Below, piece by piece: positions 19,653 through 29,222 of a stretch of 31,354 bases of DNA. Both the position numbers and the translations under genes were made by a program. Positions within the stretch are counted from its first letter, which is position 1. The number at the start of each line of letters is the position of its first letter. Source of the stretch: Rozella allomycis CSF55 (Eukaryota > Rozellomycota); assembly GCA_000442015.1 (NCBI GenBank), contig KE561165.1:1-31354 (forward strand), given 5' to 3'. Under the pieces are notes generated by a model, which saw nothing but the letters and a program-made list of their open reading frames with translations, was not told the DNA's origin and did no database searches.

Positions 19653-21185
19653 GATTGTACAGTTACTTAAGTATAACCTTTTGGAGCAAGCAGCAGCTTA
19701 TGGTGAAAATATAACGGTTGAAAGCCTTGAAAGTCTGTGTGCGTATGGCATTATGATATCTGGAATGCAAGCACAATTTTGTCGCATGACATTTTCAAGG
19801 GTTAATGAAAGTAAGAAAATGTTTCTTGTCTTTCAAACTTGTGAAGAATGGTTGATAGATCTCCGTGGGAACATTTTAGATATTAGTGATTCCAATGGCG
19901 AGGCAAATACTGATGAGAAGTTGGATGTATTGGCTGAAGTGGAACTTGCTCAGGAGGCCATTGAAGAAATGTCACTTGAAACCACTAAAGTTAAAAATTC
20001 CCCTTCTTTATTTGCGGAAACATCTACAAAATTGGATGATCAAGTACTTCGTAGAAATGATCTCCAAGATACCTCTTGGCCTTGGCAAGTGCTTTGCCCC
20101 CAGCTGACGAAATTAATTCATGGGATAGGGAAGATTAAGATTGAGGCCAATCAATACCNACTTCTTTATTTGCGGAGACATCTCCAAAATTGGACGTTCA
20201 AGTACCTCGTAGAAATGATCTCCAAGATACCTCTTGGCAAGTGCTTTGCCCCCAGCTGATGAAATTAATTCATGGGATAGGGAAGATTAAGATTGAGGCC
20301 AATCAATACCTTGAAAATTTATCTTCATATAATCAAAATTCTGGAAGAAGAATAAAAATAACGAAAATCCCTAAAAGAGGGCAAGAATCAAATAAGTTGA
20401 ATGCGAAGAGTAGAAGTGGATCTAATTCAAATACGCCCGAAAATGGTAGAGGAATATCATCTAACTTGTATTCTGGGTTCGACGTTCATTTTCTCTTATT
20501 CTTTTCCATCGCATCTAAGTTTGCAGCAAAGAACAAAGTTGTAATCATTGAATACTATTGATTGAATGAAAAGAGATGTGTTTTTAAATGCCATCAAGAA
20601 AAAGTTCAAAATATAGCATTTTGTTTAATAGTCAAAAATGGATTTAATCAGAATGAGGCTTATTTTTATGAAATTCTAAAAGAAAGCCGGTTTATTCCGA
20701 ACTTGGTGGATATACAAATAACTGATTCTAAAACATTGCTTCTTATGCCCTGGTTGGATAATGCAAAGTCACAGAACAACTTTATCAGACTATTTGAGGA
20801 TTCATTGAATATATTATCTGAATTGGAATCTGCAAAAGTAATACACAGAGATATTAAGCCTGAAAATTTATTATTTGACAAAAACTCCGAAACTTTACAA
20901 CTCATTGACTTTGATCTAGCGGAAAACTCAACTGCAATCGTTGGAGATGCTGGCACAGATGGCTTCTTGGCCCCTGAAACTATACAAGAAAAGAAACAAT
21001 CCCATAAGAGCGACGTCTACAGTATGGGTAAAACCCTTGAGTCTCTCATGGACAATGATATCAAAGACCCTTCTATCAAAACTGTGATTGATCTTATGAC
21101 TCTCGAAGATGTCACCAAAAGACCTGGTGCCAAACAATTAATCCAAAAATATCAGTCGTTACGCGAAAACATTGAAAATCAATAA
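19387..21185 (+). CDS. Crinkler-type protein: restriction-nuclease-like domain plus protein kinase domain
   Basis: An upstream exon is unresolved; the coherent frame begins near 19387 (SDECTPEEQIRWFWKDLL). A PD-(D/E)xK-like region follows, with FIDIVVKKEGYNICLIEAAG (Asp...Glu-x-Ala: the usual Lys is not seen) and DIRKIVQLLKYNLL. Across N20159 (156-bp duplication) comes a Ser/Lys-rich linker, then a kinase domain: VFK, HRDIKPENLLF, DFD in place of DFG, GTDGFLAPE and SDVYSMG, ending at TAA 21183-21185 within AATAAA. An in-frame TGA at 20559 is removed by a candidate 33-nt GTAATC...AAAG intron (20541-20573). Nuclease-like plus kinase modules are a known architecture of CR/Crinkler effectors. Two frame breaks lie upstream of 19387 in both large copies. 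It may be functional with unrecognised introns or be decaying. Confidence 0.6.
20003..20310. repeat. About 150-bp duplication flanking N20159
   Basis: Copies 20003-20158 and 20161-20310 are near-identical; the second lacks six bases (CCTTGG or an equivalent) and carries several substitutions. The N changes the frame between the nuclease-like and kinase parts. Confidence 0.85.
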
Positions 21186-21585
21186 ATTCTATGAATTGAG
21201 CGCAAACGTTGGCACTTTACTTATTTAACTGGTCTTCTATATACTTTGATACTCAAGTAACTTGATACGTTTCACTCGGAATCTCCTTTGAGACATTTTA
21301 TCCAAATCATCAAATGGATTGATAGATTTTGATGGTTTTTTTGAAAATCCAAAATGTCGACTGAAACCCATCTAACTAAAGAGCTCAAATGGCCAATTTG
21401 CTGCTGATTTGAGACACGTGTTTAGGAAATGCGGCTTTATTTTTTTAACTCGATAAATTTTAATTATGACAAAAAGCAATCAGTGCAAAAGAAACATCCT
21501 TATACAAAAAGAATTATAAGTAGTAATGATTAAATTAAATGGCTAACTTATAATATTTGTTTGTTATCATTTATTAGAATTTAAT
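21186..21585. other. Intergenic region between two convergent Crinkler-type genes
   Basis: About 400 bp without an intact gene. At 21301-21405 it contains gene-derived fragments, listed separately. The remainder is AT-rich. Confidence 0.6.
21301..21405 (+). pseudogene. Mosaic of MPP10-like (antisense) and RSC8-like (sense) fragments
   Basis: 21301-21341 matches 13600-13640, inside MPP10 exon 2 (antisense here), at 36 of 41 bases by eye. Directly after it, about 21344-21390 matches the RSC8/SWI3 start region near 25141-25185 at about 39 of 45 bases, including the ATG; the protein reads MSTETHLTKELK against [12 protein letters not shown], then hits a TGA. Neither fragment is next to an N. It is a short chimeric relic made from pieces of two nearby genes or their paralogues. 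Confidence 0.6.
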
Positions 21586-24345
21586 TTAAAACTTGCAATA
21601 CCTAATAATTATTGACGCAATATCAGCAACATGGGAGGGACGAACAATTGGAGGCAATTTCTTCAAAAAGTTTTCATCTGAATGACCTACTAGTGCATTT
21701 CTTAATAATCTAACAAAATATAAGGGGAAATCATTTAAATCCGGGTGCCATTGATCATACCTGTATTTGCTATATTCATTTTCTGTGTCGAAGTCAGCTC
21801 TATCTTGAGGGGACAAAAAGCTATTGGCCACTTCTTTGCGCACTAATTCATTGTGTGGACTAAAGTACAGAAGTTGAAATAAAGGCCAATTCTTCCAGTT
21901 TTCAATTGATGATAAATTGACACTAAGCTTTAATTCAAGCAATGGAACAATATTGGACAGAATAACTTTCCGTTGATGGTTATTATATTTCTGTAAAGAC
22001 TGCCAGGCAACACCTAGTTTGACGGTACATAGATCTAAATATGAACAGGTTGTAAATGTGGGACGACCGGGACGTAATCCTTCTNTTGTAAATGTGGAAC
22101 GACCGGGACGTAATCCTTCTTCATCAAACAATTTTTCCAAGATTGCTTTATATGGATGCGGAATTCGAACTACTCCATTAACGTCTATTGAAACCAAATA
22201 TTCCAAAAACTGAGGAATGCTACCATAGTATCGTGGAGAATACACTAATTTTGAGATTATCGCATGAACAGAAATATCAAGTTTTTGAACTAAATTGCAC
22301 AAGTCTGTGGCGATTTCGTCGATTATTTTCGTTTCCAAGTATTTGAAAGTTGCATCATAGTTAAAATTGTTTTCCTCAAAGGAATAGAGAAAATACACAA
22401 ATAACGCTGGAGAAGGGGTTCCAAAAGGAGTAATCCAAGAAATAATGTTTTCTACAGTAAAATCCAAAGGGAATTCTCGATCAACTCTTTTTTTATAATC
22501 GCACAGAATTGTATGGCACATTTCAGATAAATCCGTTTCTGGAATTTCACGGTCTAGACGTATGCCGCAAAGTCCCTGTTGAAACAAAATACCATTTGTA
22601 CTGCCTTGATGCAAACCATGAAGGACGTACATCATTTGACTTCCAGAAAAGAACACACGAACTCCCATGTATTTGCAATGTTTCAATTGCGCGACACAAT
22701 CTTTCATTATTCCGGGATCTAAATAATGAAAGTAGTATTGAGCTTCATCTAGTAACAAGAATACCCGTCTACTATATGATTTAAGACATGAAAATATATG
22801 CTGAAAGATGACAAATGATTGAAGATGTTTGTTGATGTTTAAATTTATCCCAATGACATTTAATTCTTTAACAATCAGATCAACCAATCTTGCAAATACA
22901 GCATCCATAATTTCATATTCTGTACGATTGTCGTTTTGATGTTGATAGGGTAACATTTCGCAATTAACATATATAATTATTGGCTGAACATACTCGCGGC
23001 ACAAAATACTTGGAATAATTCTCGTTAGCAATGTAGTCTTTCCTGTTTTTGGAGCAAGAAGTGCACACATCGGTGGGTCTGTGCTAATTTTTAAATTGGC
23101 CTCTACTTGTTCTATAATATTGTGACTGTCAAACACATACGGCATAAATGAACAAAGGGCGGGCACATAATGCTCGTCATTACCAAAATATATCTTTTTT
23201 GTGTTTTTCTGTTTTATCACATGCATCCAAGGATGAGAGGAAATTACTAATCTATTGTACTCCATATCGCCTATCAATATTCTGGGGTAAGTTTCAGATA
23301 CTTGACGAATTCCATCAACTTCAAAATAAAAATCCACAATTTTATCTTCTTCACAATTAATATATGATGTAAAGCAATAATTTTCATCCAACGACATTTC
23401 ATACGACTCATTAAGTACTTTAAGAACCACTTTAGAGCTATTCACTGATCCACACCACTGAATTTTCGTTTGAGTGTTACTTGTGGGACATAAATTTAAA
23501 GACTCCACAATTTGGCCGTCTTGATTTATTAGTACGTCTATTGATGATTGGGGAGAGAAAGCTGTAGATGAGCAAAGAAATGTATCTTTTGTCCGAAGAG
23601 CATGCCTAAACATATCATCATCCTCAATTCGATATCTATTTCCATTTTCAATGAAATACAAGATTGGCATTTTTTCAGATCTGGTTAACTTTTTAAGACG
23701 CTTTCTAAAATCCTGTAAAGTTTCATACATTGACGCTTCTATTCTTACACGCTTATCCTCCGGGTAAAGTATATCGCTCTTGTTGTCAATTCTTTTGACA
23801 TTTTGTGATCCGTAATAACGAATTGAAATTTGACGAGGTGGAACACGTACTCTTATTGTAAAGTTGTCATTAAAAACAATATTATTGATTTTCGCACGGG
23901 GATCCAAAAGTGGAATTTCTACATCGTGTCCATCCTTCTTAATTATAGTAAGCATAAGAGATCTCGCTTCATACGATTCCAAGTCTTTGTTCATTTTATA
24001 GATACGTTCCTTTAATTCCTTTATATTTCCGACAAACGAGTCCACACACGTTTGCGTTTGAGAAAGGCGGCTTTCAGATTCACCGCCTAATTCTACATAG
24101 TACCAGCAGTCAATACCTTGAATATGAGTTGCGTTACCGTCAGTTATGTCTTGTGAGTTTTGCATGGGGCGTAGTTTCATATTTTTGGAAACTAATGCTT
24201 CTATAATAAGAAATAATGTAACGAAAAGAAATTTATTGTTTTTCCTGTGATTCTCATGACCTTTCAATATTATACAAAAAACATTCAAACGTATGTAAGA
24301 AGANAATCGATTTAGAAATGAAACATTATTGGCACATGAAGACAT
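21586..24345 (-). CDS. Crinkler-type P-loop NTPase (large, STAND/AAA-like)
   Basis: One long frame of up to 919 codons without visible introns. The core is a P-loop NTPase: Walker A APKTGKTT (about 23063-23040), Walker B RRVFLLLDEAQ (about 22770-22740) and a sensor-like VRVFFSGSQ (about 22665-22640). N-terminal of it is a coiled segment (NIKELKERIYKMNKDLE) and a stretch that may be a divergent header domain. The C-terminal 250 residues are helical, with VRIPHPYKAILEKLFDEEG just before N22085. A header, NTPase and effector module is typical of CR/Crinkler proteins. Met 24345 would place the hydrophobic FLFVTLFLIIEAL at about residues 40-52; Met 24180 would exclude it. N24304 falls between these starts, so the N-terminus, and whether there is a signal peptide, is uncertain. 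It converges with the nuclease-kinase gene. Confidence 0.7.
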   Translation of the reverse strand: MSSCANNVSFLNRXSSYIRLNVFCIILKGHENHRKNNKFLFVTLFLIIEALVSKNMKLRPMQNSQDITDGNATHIQGIDCWYYVELGGESESRLSQTQTCVDSFVGNIKELKERIYKMNKDLESYEARSLMLTIIKKDGHDVEIPLLDPRAKINNIVFNDNFTIRVRVPPRQISIRYYGSQNVKRIDNKSDILYPEDKRVRIEASMYETLQDFRKRLKKLTRSEKMPILYFIENGNRYRIEDDDMFRHALRTKDTFLCSSTAFSPQSSIDVLINQDGQIVESLNLCPTSNTQTKIQWCGSVNSSKVVLKVLNESYEMSLDENYCFTSYINCEEDKIVDFYFEVDGIRQVSETYPRILIGDMEYNRLVISSHPWMHVIKQKNTKKIYFGNDEHYVPALCSFMPYVFDSHNIIEQVEANLKISTDPPMCALLAPKTGKTTLLTRIIPSILCREYVQPIIIYVNCEMLPYQHQNDNRTEYEIMDAVFARLVDLIVKELNVIGINLNINKHLQSFVIFQHIFSCLKSYSRRVFLLLDEAQYYFHYLDPGIMKDCVAQLKHCKYMGVRVFFSGSQMMYVLHGLHQGSTNGILFQQGLCGIRLDREIPETDLSEMCHTILCDYKKRVDREFPLDFTVENIISWITPFGTPSPALFVYFLYSFEENNFNYDATFKYLETKIIDEIATDLCNLVQKLDISVHAIISKLVYSPRYYGSIPQFLEYLVSIDVNGVVRIPHPYKAILEKLFDEEGLRPGRSTFTXEGLRPGRPTFTTCSYLDLCTVKLGVAWQSLQKYNNHQRKVILSNIVPLLELKLSVNLSSIENWKNWPLFQLLYFSPHNELVRKEVANSFLSPQDRADFDTENEYSKYRYDQWHPDLNDFPLYFVRLLRNALVGHSDENFLKKLPPIVRPSHVADIASIIIRYCKF
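22050..22120. repeat. 35-bp duplication flanking N22085 in the NTPase gene
   Basis: Copies 22050-22084 and 22086-22120 differ at one base. With the N they add 36 nt, which keeps the frame and inserts twelve probably artificial residues (EGLRPGR appears twice). Confidence 0.88.
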
Positions 24346-25149
24346 TAGATAGGCTATGGAGAATACACACTGTCACACACTATGTTTCGATCTTCAATTC
24401 CCAAAACTTGTTTAATAATGTACACAATCTGAATTGAGAGGAATAATAGCTACAGCGACGCAAAATGTGTATAGAAAATTTCAAATAAGGTTCATTAAAA
24501 ACTTTGTCGAACTGAGTTTCAAATATCCAGCCTGTTAACATTCTCTGAACATTAAAGTTAGGATAAAAGCAACGGGAACTTGAAACTTATCAAGTGTGTC
24601 ATTCCTGACTCAGAGAGGGTTACAATGACCTGATTCTCCGACATATTTCGTTGGGGGCTTCATGAATGTAATATAGTCATAGAATTCGTTTTCCACGAAG
24701 TTTCATGAAATCTTCTATGTCAAGAACAAACAGGTAAAAGGTCTGTGGTGTATGAATTGCAGGGAAAAATAGAAAAATTTTTGGATTTATCGCTTTCTAT
24801 ATTTAGTACACTTGTTATTTAATAGGTTAATTATAAATCATAAAGTTAATTAACACACAACAACATTATATAGAACATGAATTAGTTGATATAATGATAT
24901 AATCCCAGAAAATGAATATCGTTCTCAAATATCAAGGTTTTCACCATCTAGTTATTGATACCAGATGCCATAGTTGATTCAAATGCAAATTTATCCCTTT
25001 CATGTGCGTATACTACGATATAACCTATAAATACTTGTGAACTTTAGCTTAACTGTAGTTTAAATTAATGGAAGTTTAGAAAAAATAAGTGAGTAAATAA
25101 ATCCATTTTTGCCCTGAAAGTCGAACTTTCGACATTTCCAAAATCAAAA
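24346..25149. other. Divergent intergenic region
   Basis: About 800 bp between the start of the NTPase gene (minus) and of the RSC8 homologue (plus). No coding frame, tRNA or repeat array was found. It should hold both promoters. Confidence 0.6.
25120..25133. promoter_or_regulatory. Inverted repeat GTCGAA-CT-TTCGAC just upstream of the RSC8 start
   Basis: A perfect 6-bp inverted repeat with a 2-nt spacer, 16 bp before the ATG. The word GTCGA recurs at the start codon. It could be a dimeric factor site; there is no further support. Confidence 0.3.
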
Positions 25150-26568
25150 ATGTCGAATGAAACTCATCTAATGAATGAGCTCAAACCAACATCCCACGTA
25201 GTATTTGCTGATCAAAAGTATGAAATAGTGATTCCAAGCTACAGCGCTTGGTTTCAACTAAACACAGTCCATGAAATTGAGAAAAATGCACTTCCAGAGT
25301 TTTTCGATGGTAAGAGCCAATCAAAAACGCCCTCAATATACAAGGATTATAGGTAAAGAAGTGTATAAACTATAACAGGGATTTTATGGTAAACACGTAC
25401 CGCTTGAATCCCACTGAATACCTAACATTTACTGCTTGCCGCAGAAATCTTACTGGTGATGTTTGTTCAGTTTTGAAAATCCATGCATTCTTGGAACAAT
25501 GGGGGCTAATTAACTATCAAGTATATAACCTCTTAACCTTTGATATAGGTAGGTAAAGAGAATCGCCCTGCACTTTTGGGAACAGCATTTACAGGTCATT
25601 TCCATGTCTCTGCCGAAACACCGAATGGTATTTTGCCGATCTTCCCGTCTCCAGAAAGCACCGCCAAGCAACAGGCAATTTCCGTGAAACAAGAATCGTT
25701 GAACCAACAAACATATAACATGGACACAAGGCCTCAACTGAAAGTCAATTTGATATGCTGTACTTGTGGTGTAACATGTCCCGATATATACTACCATTGT
25801 CTCAAAAAGCCCGAGCAAAGTATTTGTTCAACGTGCTACAAGGAAGGCAGGTTCCCAAGCACATTAAAATCAAGTGATTTTATGAAAATGAATCCTCAAG
25901 AAAAAATTTTAAAAGAAGATGTGTGGACAGACCAAGAAACTTTATTTTTGTTGGAGGCAATTGAGATGCATGGCGATGATTGGTTAAAGGTCGCTGAACA
26001 CGTGAAAACAAAAGACAAAGAGCAATGTATTTTAAAGTTTTTACAGTTGCCCATCCATGATGACTATTTGAAGGGTGTCAATTATGAAAAGGCACCCATT
26101 AGCCATGTTGATAATCCAGTGCTATCAGTGGTTGCCTATCTTGCATCAAATGTTCCTGCCGGATTAGCTGCTGCGGCTGCCAAAGCGTCTATTAAAGAGC
26201 TGGAAAATATAAAAGAGAACAAAGTCGAAGGAAATGAGATGGGTACATTGCAACAGGCCGCGATGACGGTGCTTTCAATGACCGCATTGAAAGCCAAACT
26301 ATTGGCAGAAGAAGAAGAGAAAAAACTTCAAAGGTTCGTGAGCATGGCCATCGAAGCAGAATTAAGAAAAGTTGAGATGAAGATGAAACATTTTGAGGAG
26401 TTGGAAGAACTTTTGATGAAAGAACGACGAGAAATTGAAAGAGAGAGGCAATTATTGTTTGCTGAAAGAATGAATTTGAAAAAGCAGTACATGGAAATGG
26501 AAATCAAGAATGTTGCTGTTGATTATGGAATGGATGAGTTACAAGGGCAAAATCTGATGGAAATTTAA
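25150..26568 (+). CDS. RSC8: SWI3/RSC8/SMARCC chromatin-remodelling subunit (SWIRM-ZZ-SANT)
   Basis: Three exons (25150-25352, 25379-25520, 25549-26568), introns 26 and 28 nt, 454 residues. Core subunit of SWI/SNF-RSC remodelling complexes in the nucleus. A SWIRM domain at about 20-115 ([67 protein letters not shown]) is completed only by splicing. A ZZ-type zinc finger follows (CCTCGVTC...YYHC...CSTCYKEG), then a SANT domain ([41 protein letters not shown]) and a long C-terminal coiled coil used for dimerisation. Length is nearer Rsc8 than Swi3; one gene may serve both complexes, so the symbol is approximate. The stop TAA runs directly into AATAAA. Confidence 0.93.
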
Positions 26569-26827
26569 ATAAAAATATTAAAAAAGATATAATAACGTTA
26601 ACATCATTAAATATTAAATTTGAATATGAAATAATGTCCTTTAAAAAGATGGCTCTTTAGACCTTCGCAATCTGTTATCCGTTTCATTGTTAACATAATT
26701 CGCATACCCTGTTCAGTTTTCTATTAATAATTAAGCCATATATCGGGAAGTTTTTTCTATAAATATCGGACATCCTTCAGAAGTTATAAATATACACCCT
26801 GGTCTAACACATTCGCGGCTGAGTTTA

Positions 26828-28408
26828 ATGTCGAATAATTTCTTTGAAAGCATTCCTTTTGATGTTCACCATAAAATCAAGAGACATCTTAAGTTGCGGG
26901 CTATCTTAAGAATACAACAAGTTTCAAGAACCTTGCAGCTCGCTTATGAGCTTGACGTTATTGATTTCCAACAACTCAAAAAAAGAAATATGAGCATCAT
27001 ATTTGAAAATGATAAGTACTGCTCACTGATTACCACCAAACTCGGAGATTTTTTAGGATGTCTCGGTGAAGGTCAACAAGTGGCTTTTTGTTCCCAAGCG
27101 ATCAATTCAGGAAATGCCAGCATAGCAATAAACATTGTTCAACACGGTCGTATACCTGAAAGACGTCTTAAAGAAGAGATTCTTCACCTTGTGATTATTC
27201 AAGGACAAATGGAAATCGCGAAATGCTTGATTGGGCATTTCCATACCATGTTTCATGCCGAAGAAATTACATGCATTTATACAGTAGCAGACATCGATGT
27301 ATGCATTGCTTTTACACTTTGGCTCATTAATAATTGCGGCAGAAAATATATCACGAAAATCATTTCTATTGTAATTTCATTGGGCCGCCATCATGAGGTC
27401 CTGCCTGTATTTTTAAAAGACAAGCGTATTTCTTTAGAGGAAAAATATATAAAACCATTTTTTCATGCAGCCAGACTGCAAAATTACAAGGCGGCAAAAG
27501 TANAAAAGGTTAGCTAATCACTCTAAGGAGTAATTTAGATTTCCTGATGATACAATGTTGACAATACCCAAAATGATGATGTGGCACAACTTGTTGCCGA
27601 AATTGCTACCTTTAGAAGCAATAGACGGCTCAAAGGAAAAAAGGGGTGTCATTTGGCATTCTTACTAATGGAGAGGAATGGCAATTCTACAAGCTAGATG
27701 AACAGAAGGAAATTTTTGAATCCAATTGTTTAACAGCCACTTTGGATCAAAGGTTCAACTTGATGAAAGTTCAAGTAGTTCTCAGTTGAGAGAGGCAATC
27801 AAGTTTAACATGTGATCCAATGTGGATGTTAAACAATTGGATTCAAAAATCTGCTTCTGTTCATCTAGCTTGTAGAAAATGACCAATNTGTTACTATGAT
27901 TCTAAAATGCGGGCATAATATGTTAATGTTTGATTGTCTGAACAGGCCTTTCTTTGATAAACACTTTGGATACAGCCGAGCATTAAGAATAGCATGCGAA
28001 TACGGAAGCACGAATGCTGTCAGTCTTTTGCTTCAACGATGTCGTTGCTCAAAATATTTGCTCCTTCGACTTCGATGCTGTGTTGTTAATCCCGCATATA
28101 ACGGTAACGAGGCCTTCCGAAACGCAGTGGAGAATGGACATCTTGAAATTTTCAAACTTCTTGCAAACAATGTTCACGTCAATCCATGGGCAAGAAGTCA
28201 AGAAGCGTTGAGGAATGCCAGCATGAATGGACATTTGGAGACAGTAAAATTTTTGGTGGAAGAATGTGGTTTGAATCAACGGGTCAAGTTTCAAGAACCA
28301 CTCCGTCTTGCTATTGCGAACGGGCATTCGAGAGTGGTGGATTACTTGACGAAGAAAAGCGAGTTCATTAATGTTCATAAAACATGGATAAACCGGTTTA
28401 AAGTCTAA
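26828..28408 (+). CDS. F-box/ankyrin protein, split by assembly joins
   Basis: ATG 26828 begins an F-box-like stretch (FFESIPFDVHHKIKRHLKLR, then LRIQQVSRTLQLAY), followed by degenerate ankyrin-like helices to N27503. After N27888 the reading resumes from about 27889 with clearer ankyrin repeats (ALRIACEYGSTNAVSLLLQR, NEAFRNAVENGHLEIFKLLA, EALRNASMNGHLETVKFLVE, PLRLAIANGHSRVVDYLT) and ends at TAA 28406-28408. The 384 bp between the two N (27504-27887) are unrelated to it. Same plan as the genes at 5009 and 14456, and again probably an SCF adaptor. A TATAAATA-like stretch lies about 40 bp upstream of the start. Confidence 0.7.
27504..27887 (+). pseudogene. Foreign piece with nuclease-like (Crinkler-type) remnant inside the ankyrin gene
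   Basis: Bounded by N27503 and N27888. The plus strand reads DDVAQLVAEIATFRSN in one frame and then FGILTNGEEWQFYKLDEQKE in another, the pattern of PD-(D/E)xK nuclease-like domains found in Crinkler-type and related proteins. The switch falls in a run of G near 27645 where one extra base would keep the frame. It then stops. The 3' half is folded back as an inverted repeat (separate entry). Confidence 0.5.
27685..27877. repeat. 65-bp inverted repeat (foldback) with 63-bp spacer
   Basis: Left arm 27685-27749 and right arm 27813-27877 are reverse complements at 61 of 65 positions by eye. The arms include the nuclease-like coding fragment. No N lies inside, so this is present within one contig. 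Confidence 0.85.
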
Positions 28409-28641
28409 ANTCAATCCATGGGCAAGAAGTCAAGAAGCGTTGAGGAATGCCAGCATGAATGGACATTTGGAGACAGTAAAATTTTTGGTGGAAGAATGTG
28501 GTTTGAATCAACGGGTCAAGTTTCAAGAACCACTCCGTCTTGCTATTGCGAATGGTCATTCGAGGGTGGTTGATTATTTAACGCAGAAAATCGAGTTCAG
28601 TACTGTTCATAAAACATGGAAAAACCGGTTTAAAGTCTAAA
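28179..28641. repeat. 231-bp duplication flanking N28410
   Basis: Copies 28179-28409 and 28411-28641 cover the last ankyrin repeats and the stop codon of the F-box/ankyrin gene and differ at a few positions, several of which change residues near the C-terminus (KKSEFINVHKTWI against QKIEFSTVHKTWK). Probably two alleles or paralogues joined end to end. Confidence 0.88.
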
Positions 28642-29222
28642 ACTCAATTAAAAAACTAAATGTATTACTATAACTTCAAAAACTTTAAACAAACTCTTGT
28701 TTTATCACATCCAAAGCATTTCAATTACAATTTTGAGCACTATGTTAGTAGACAATTTTAAGCGTATTAATAAAATCATCCTTTCTTACGTCAAATATTT
28801 TGCTGTTTCTAAAATAGACTCAATAAATACAAAAACAATACTATTTTTATGCCGAATTCCAGAATTAACTACGTTCTGGCTGTATATAGGTAACATGCCG
28901 CATTTGCCAGCTACTGCACAGATTTCAATTTTTCAAACGCGAATCCCACCAGGCTCTCCTCATGCCTTTTATCAATCCATTCCCGGGGTCAGAGCGAAGT
29001 GAGGAGGTTCATTCTGCGGGTCTTTGGCTACTGCAAATAGTTATCAAACCATAATGTGATACGAATTTGCTTGAATGGGGTATGTGCTGCCTACAGCCTA
29101 GAAAATTGTCTCTATTTCTACTATTGTCCTTTGTGAATTTGCTTATTTCTTGTGCCCACCCTGGCATGAACGTCAACAAAATCTCAGTTAAAGTAGCTCC
29201 CTGGAAAGGCAAAAAAATAACN
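28642..29222. other. Unexplained intergenic segment, GC-richer from about 28855
   Basis: 28642-28850 is AT-rich and empty. 28855-29220 has noticeably higher G+C than nearby non-coding DNA, with an unconvincing open frame on each strand. I could not match it to a tRNA, 5S rRNA or spliceosomal RNA. The minus strand next to N29222 (TTTTTTTGCCTTTCCAG) looks like a 3' splice site that could lead to a last exon of the SEC9 gene. Confidence 0.4.

Noticed and set aside
20559-20561. Two separate genes, a nuclease and a kinase, divided at this TGA
   Set aside because: The frame is the same on both sides and a 33-nt GTA...AAAG intron (20541-20573) would join them; kept as one gene with moderate confidence.
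28930-28965. tRNA T-arm-like sequence (GCGAATCCCACC)
   Set aside because: No matching acceptor stem, D-arm or anticodon arm could be built around it on either strand.
28697-29002. Plus-strand protein gene of about 100 codons
   Set aside because: It starts at a non-ATG codon, has no domain, and its composition changes abruptly half-way; more likely non-coding.
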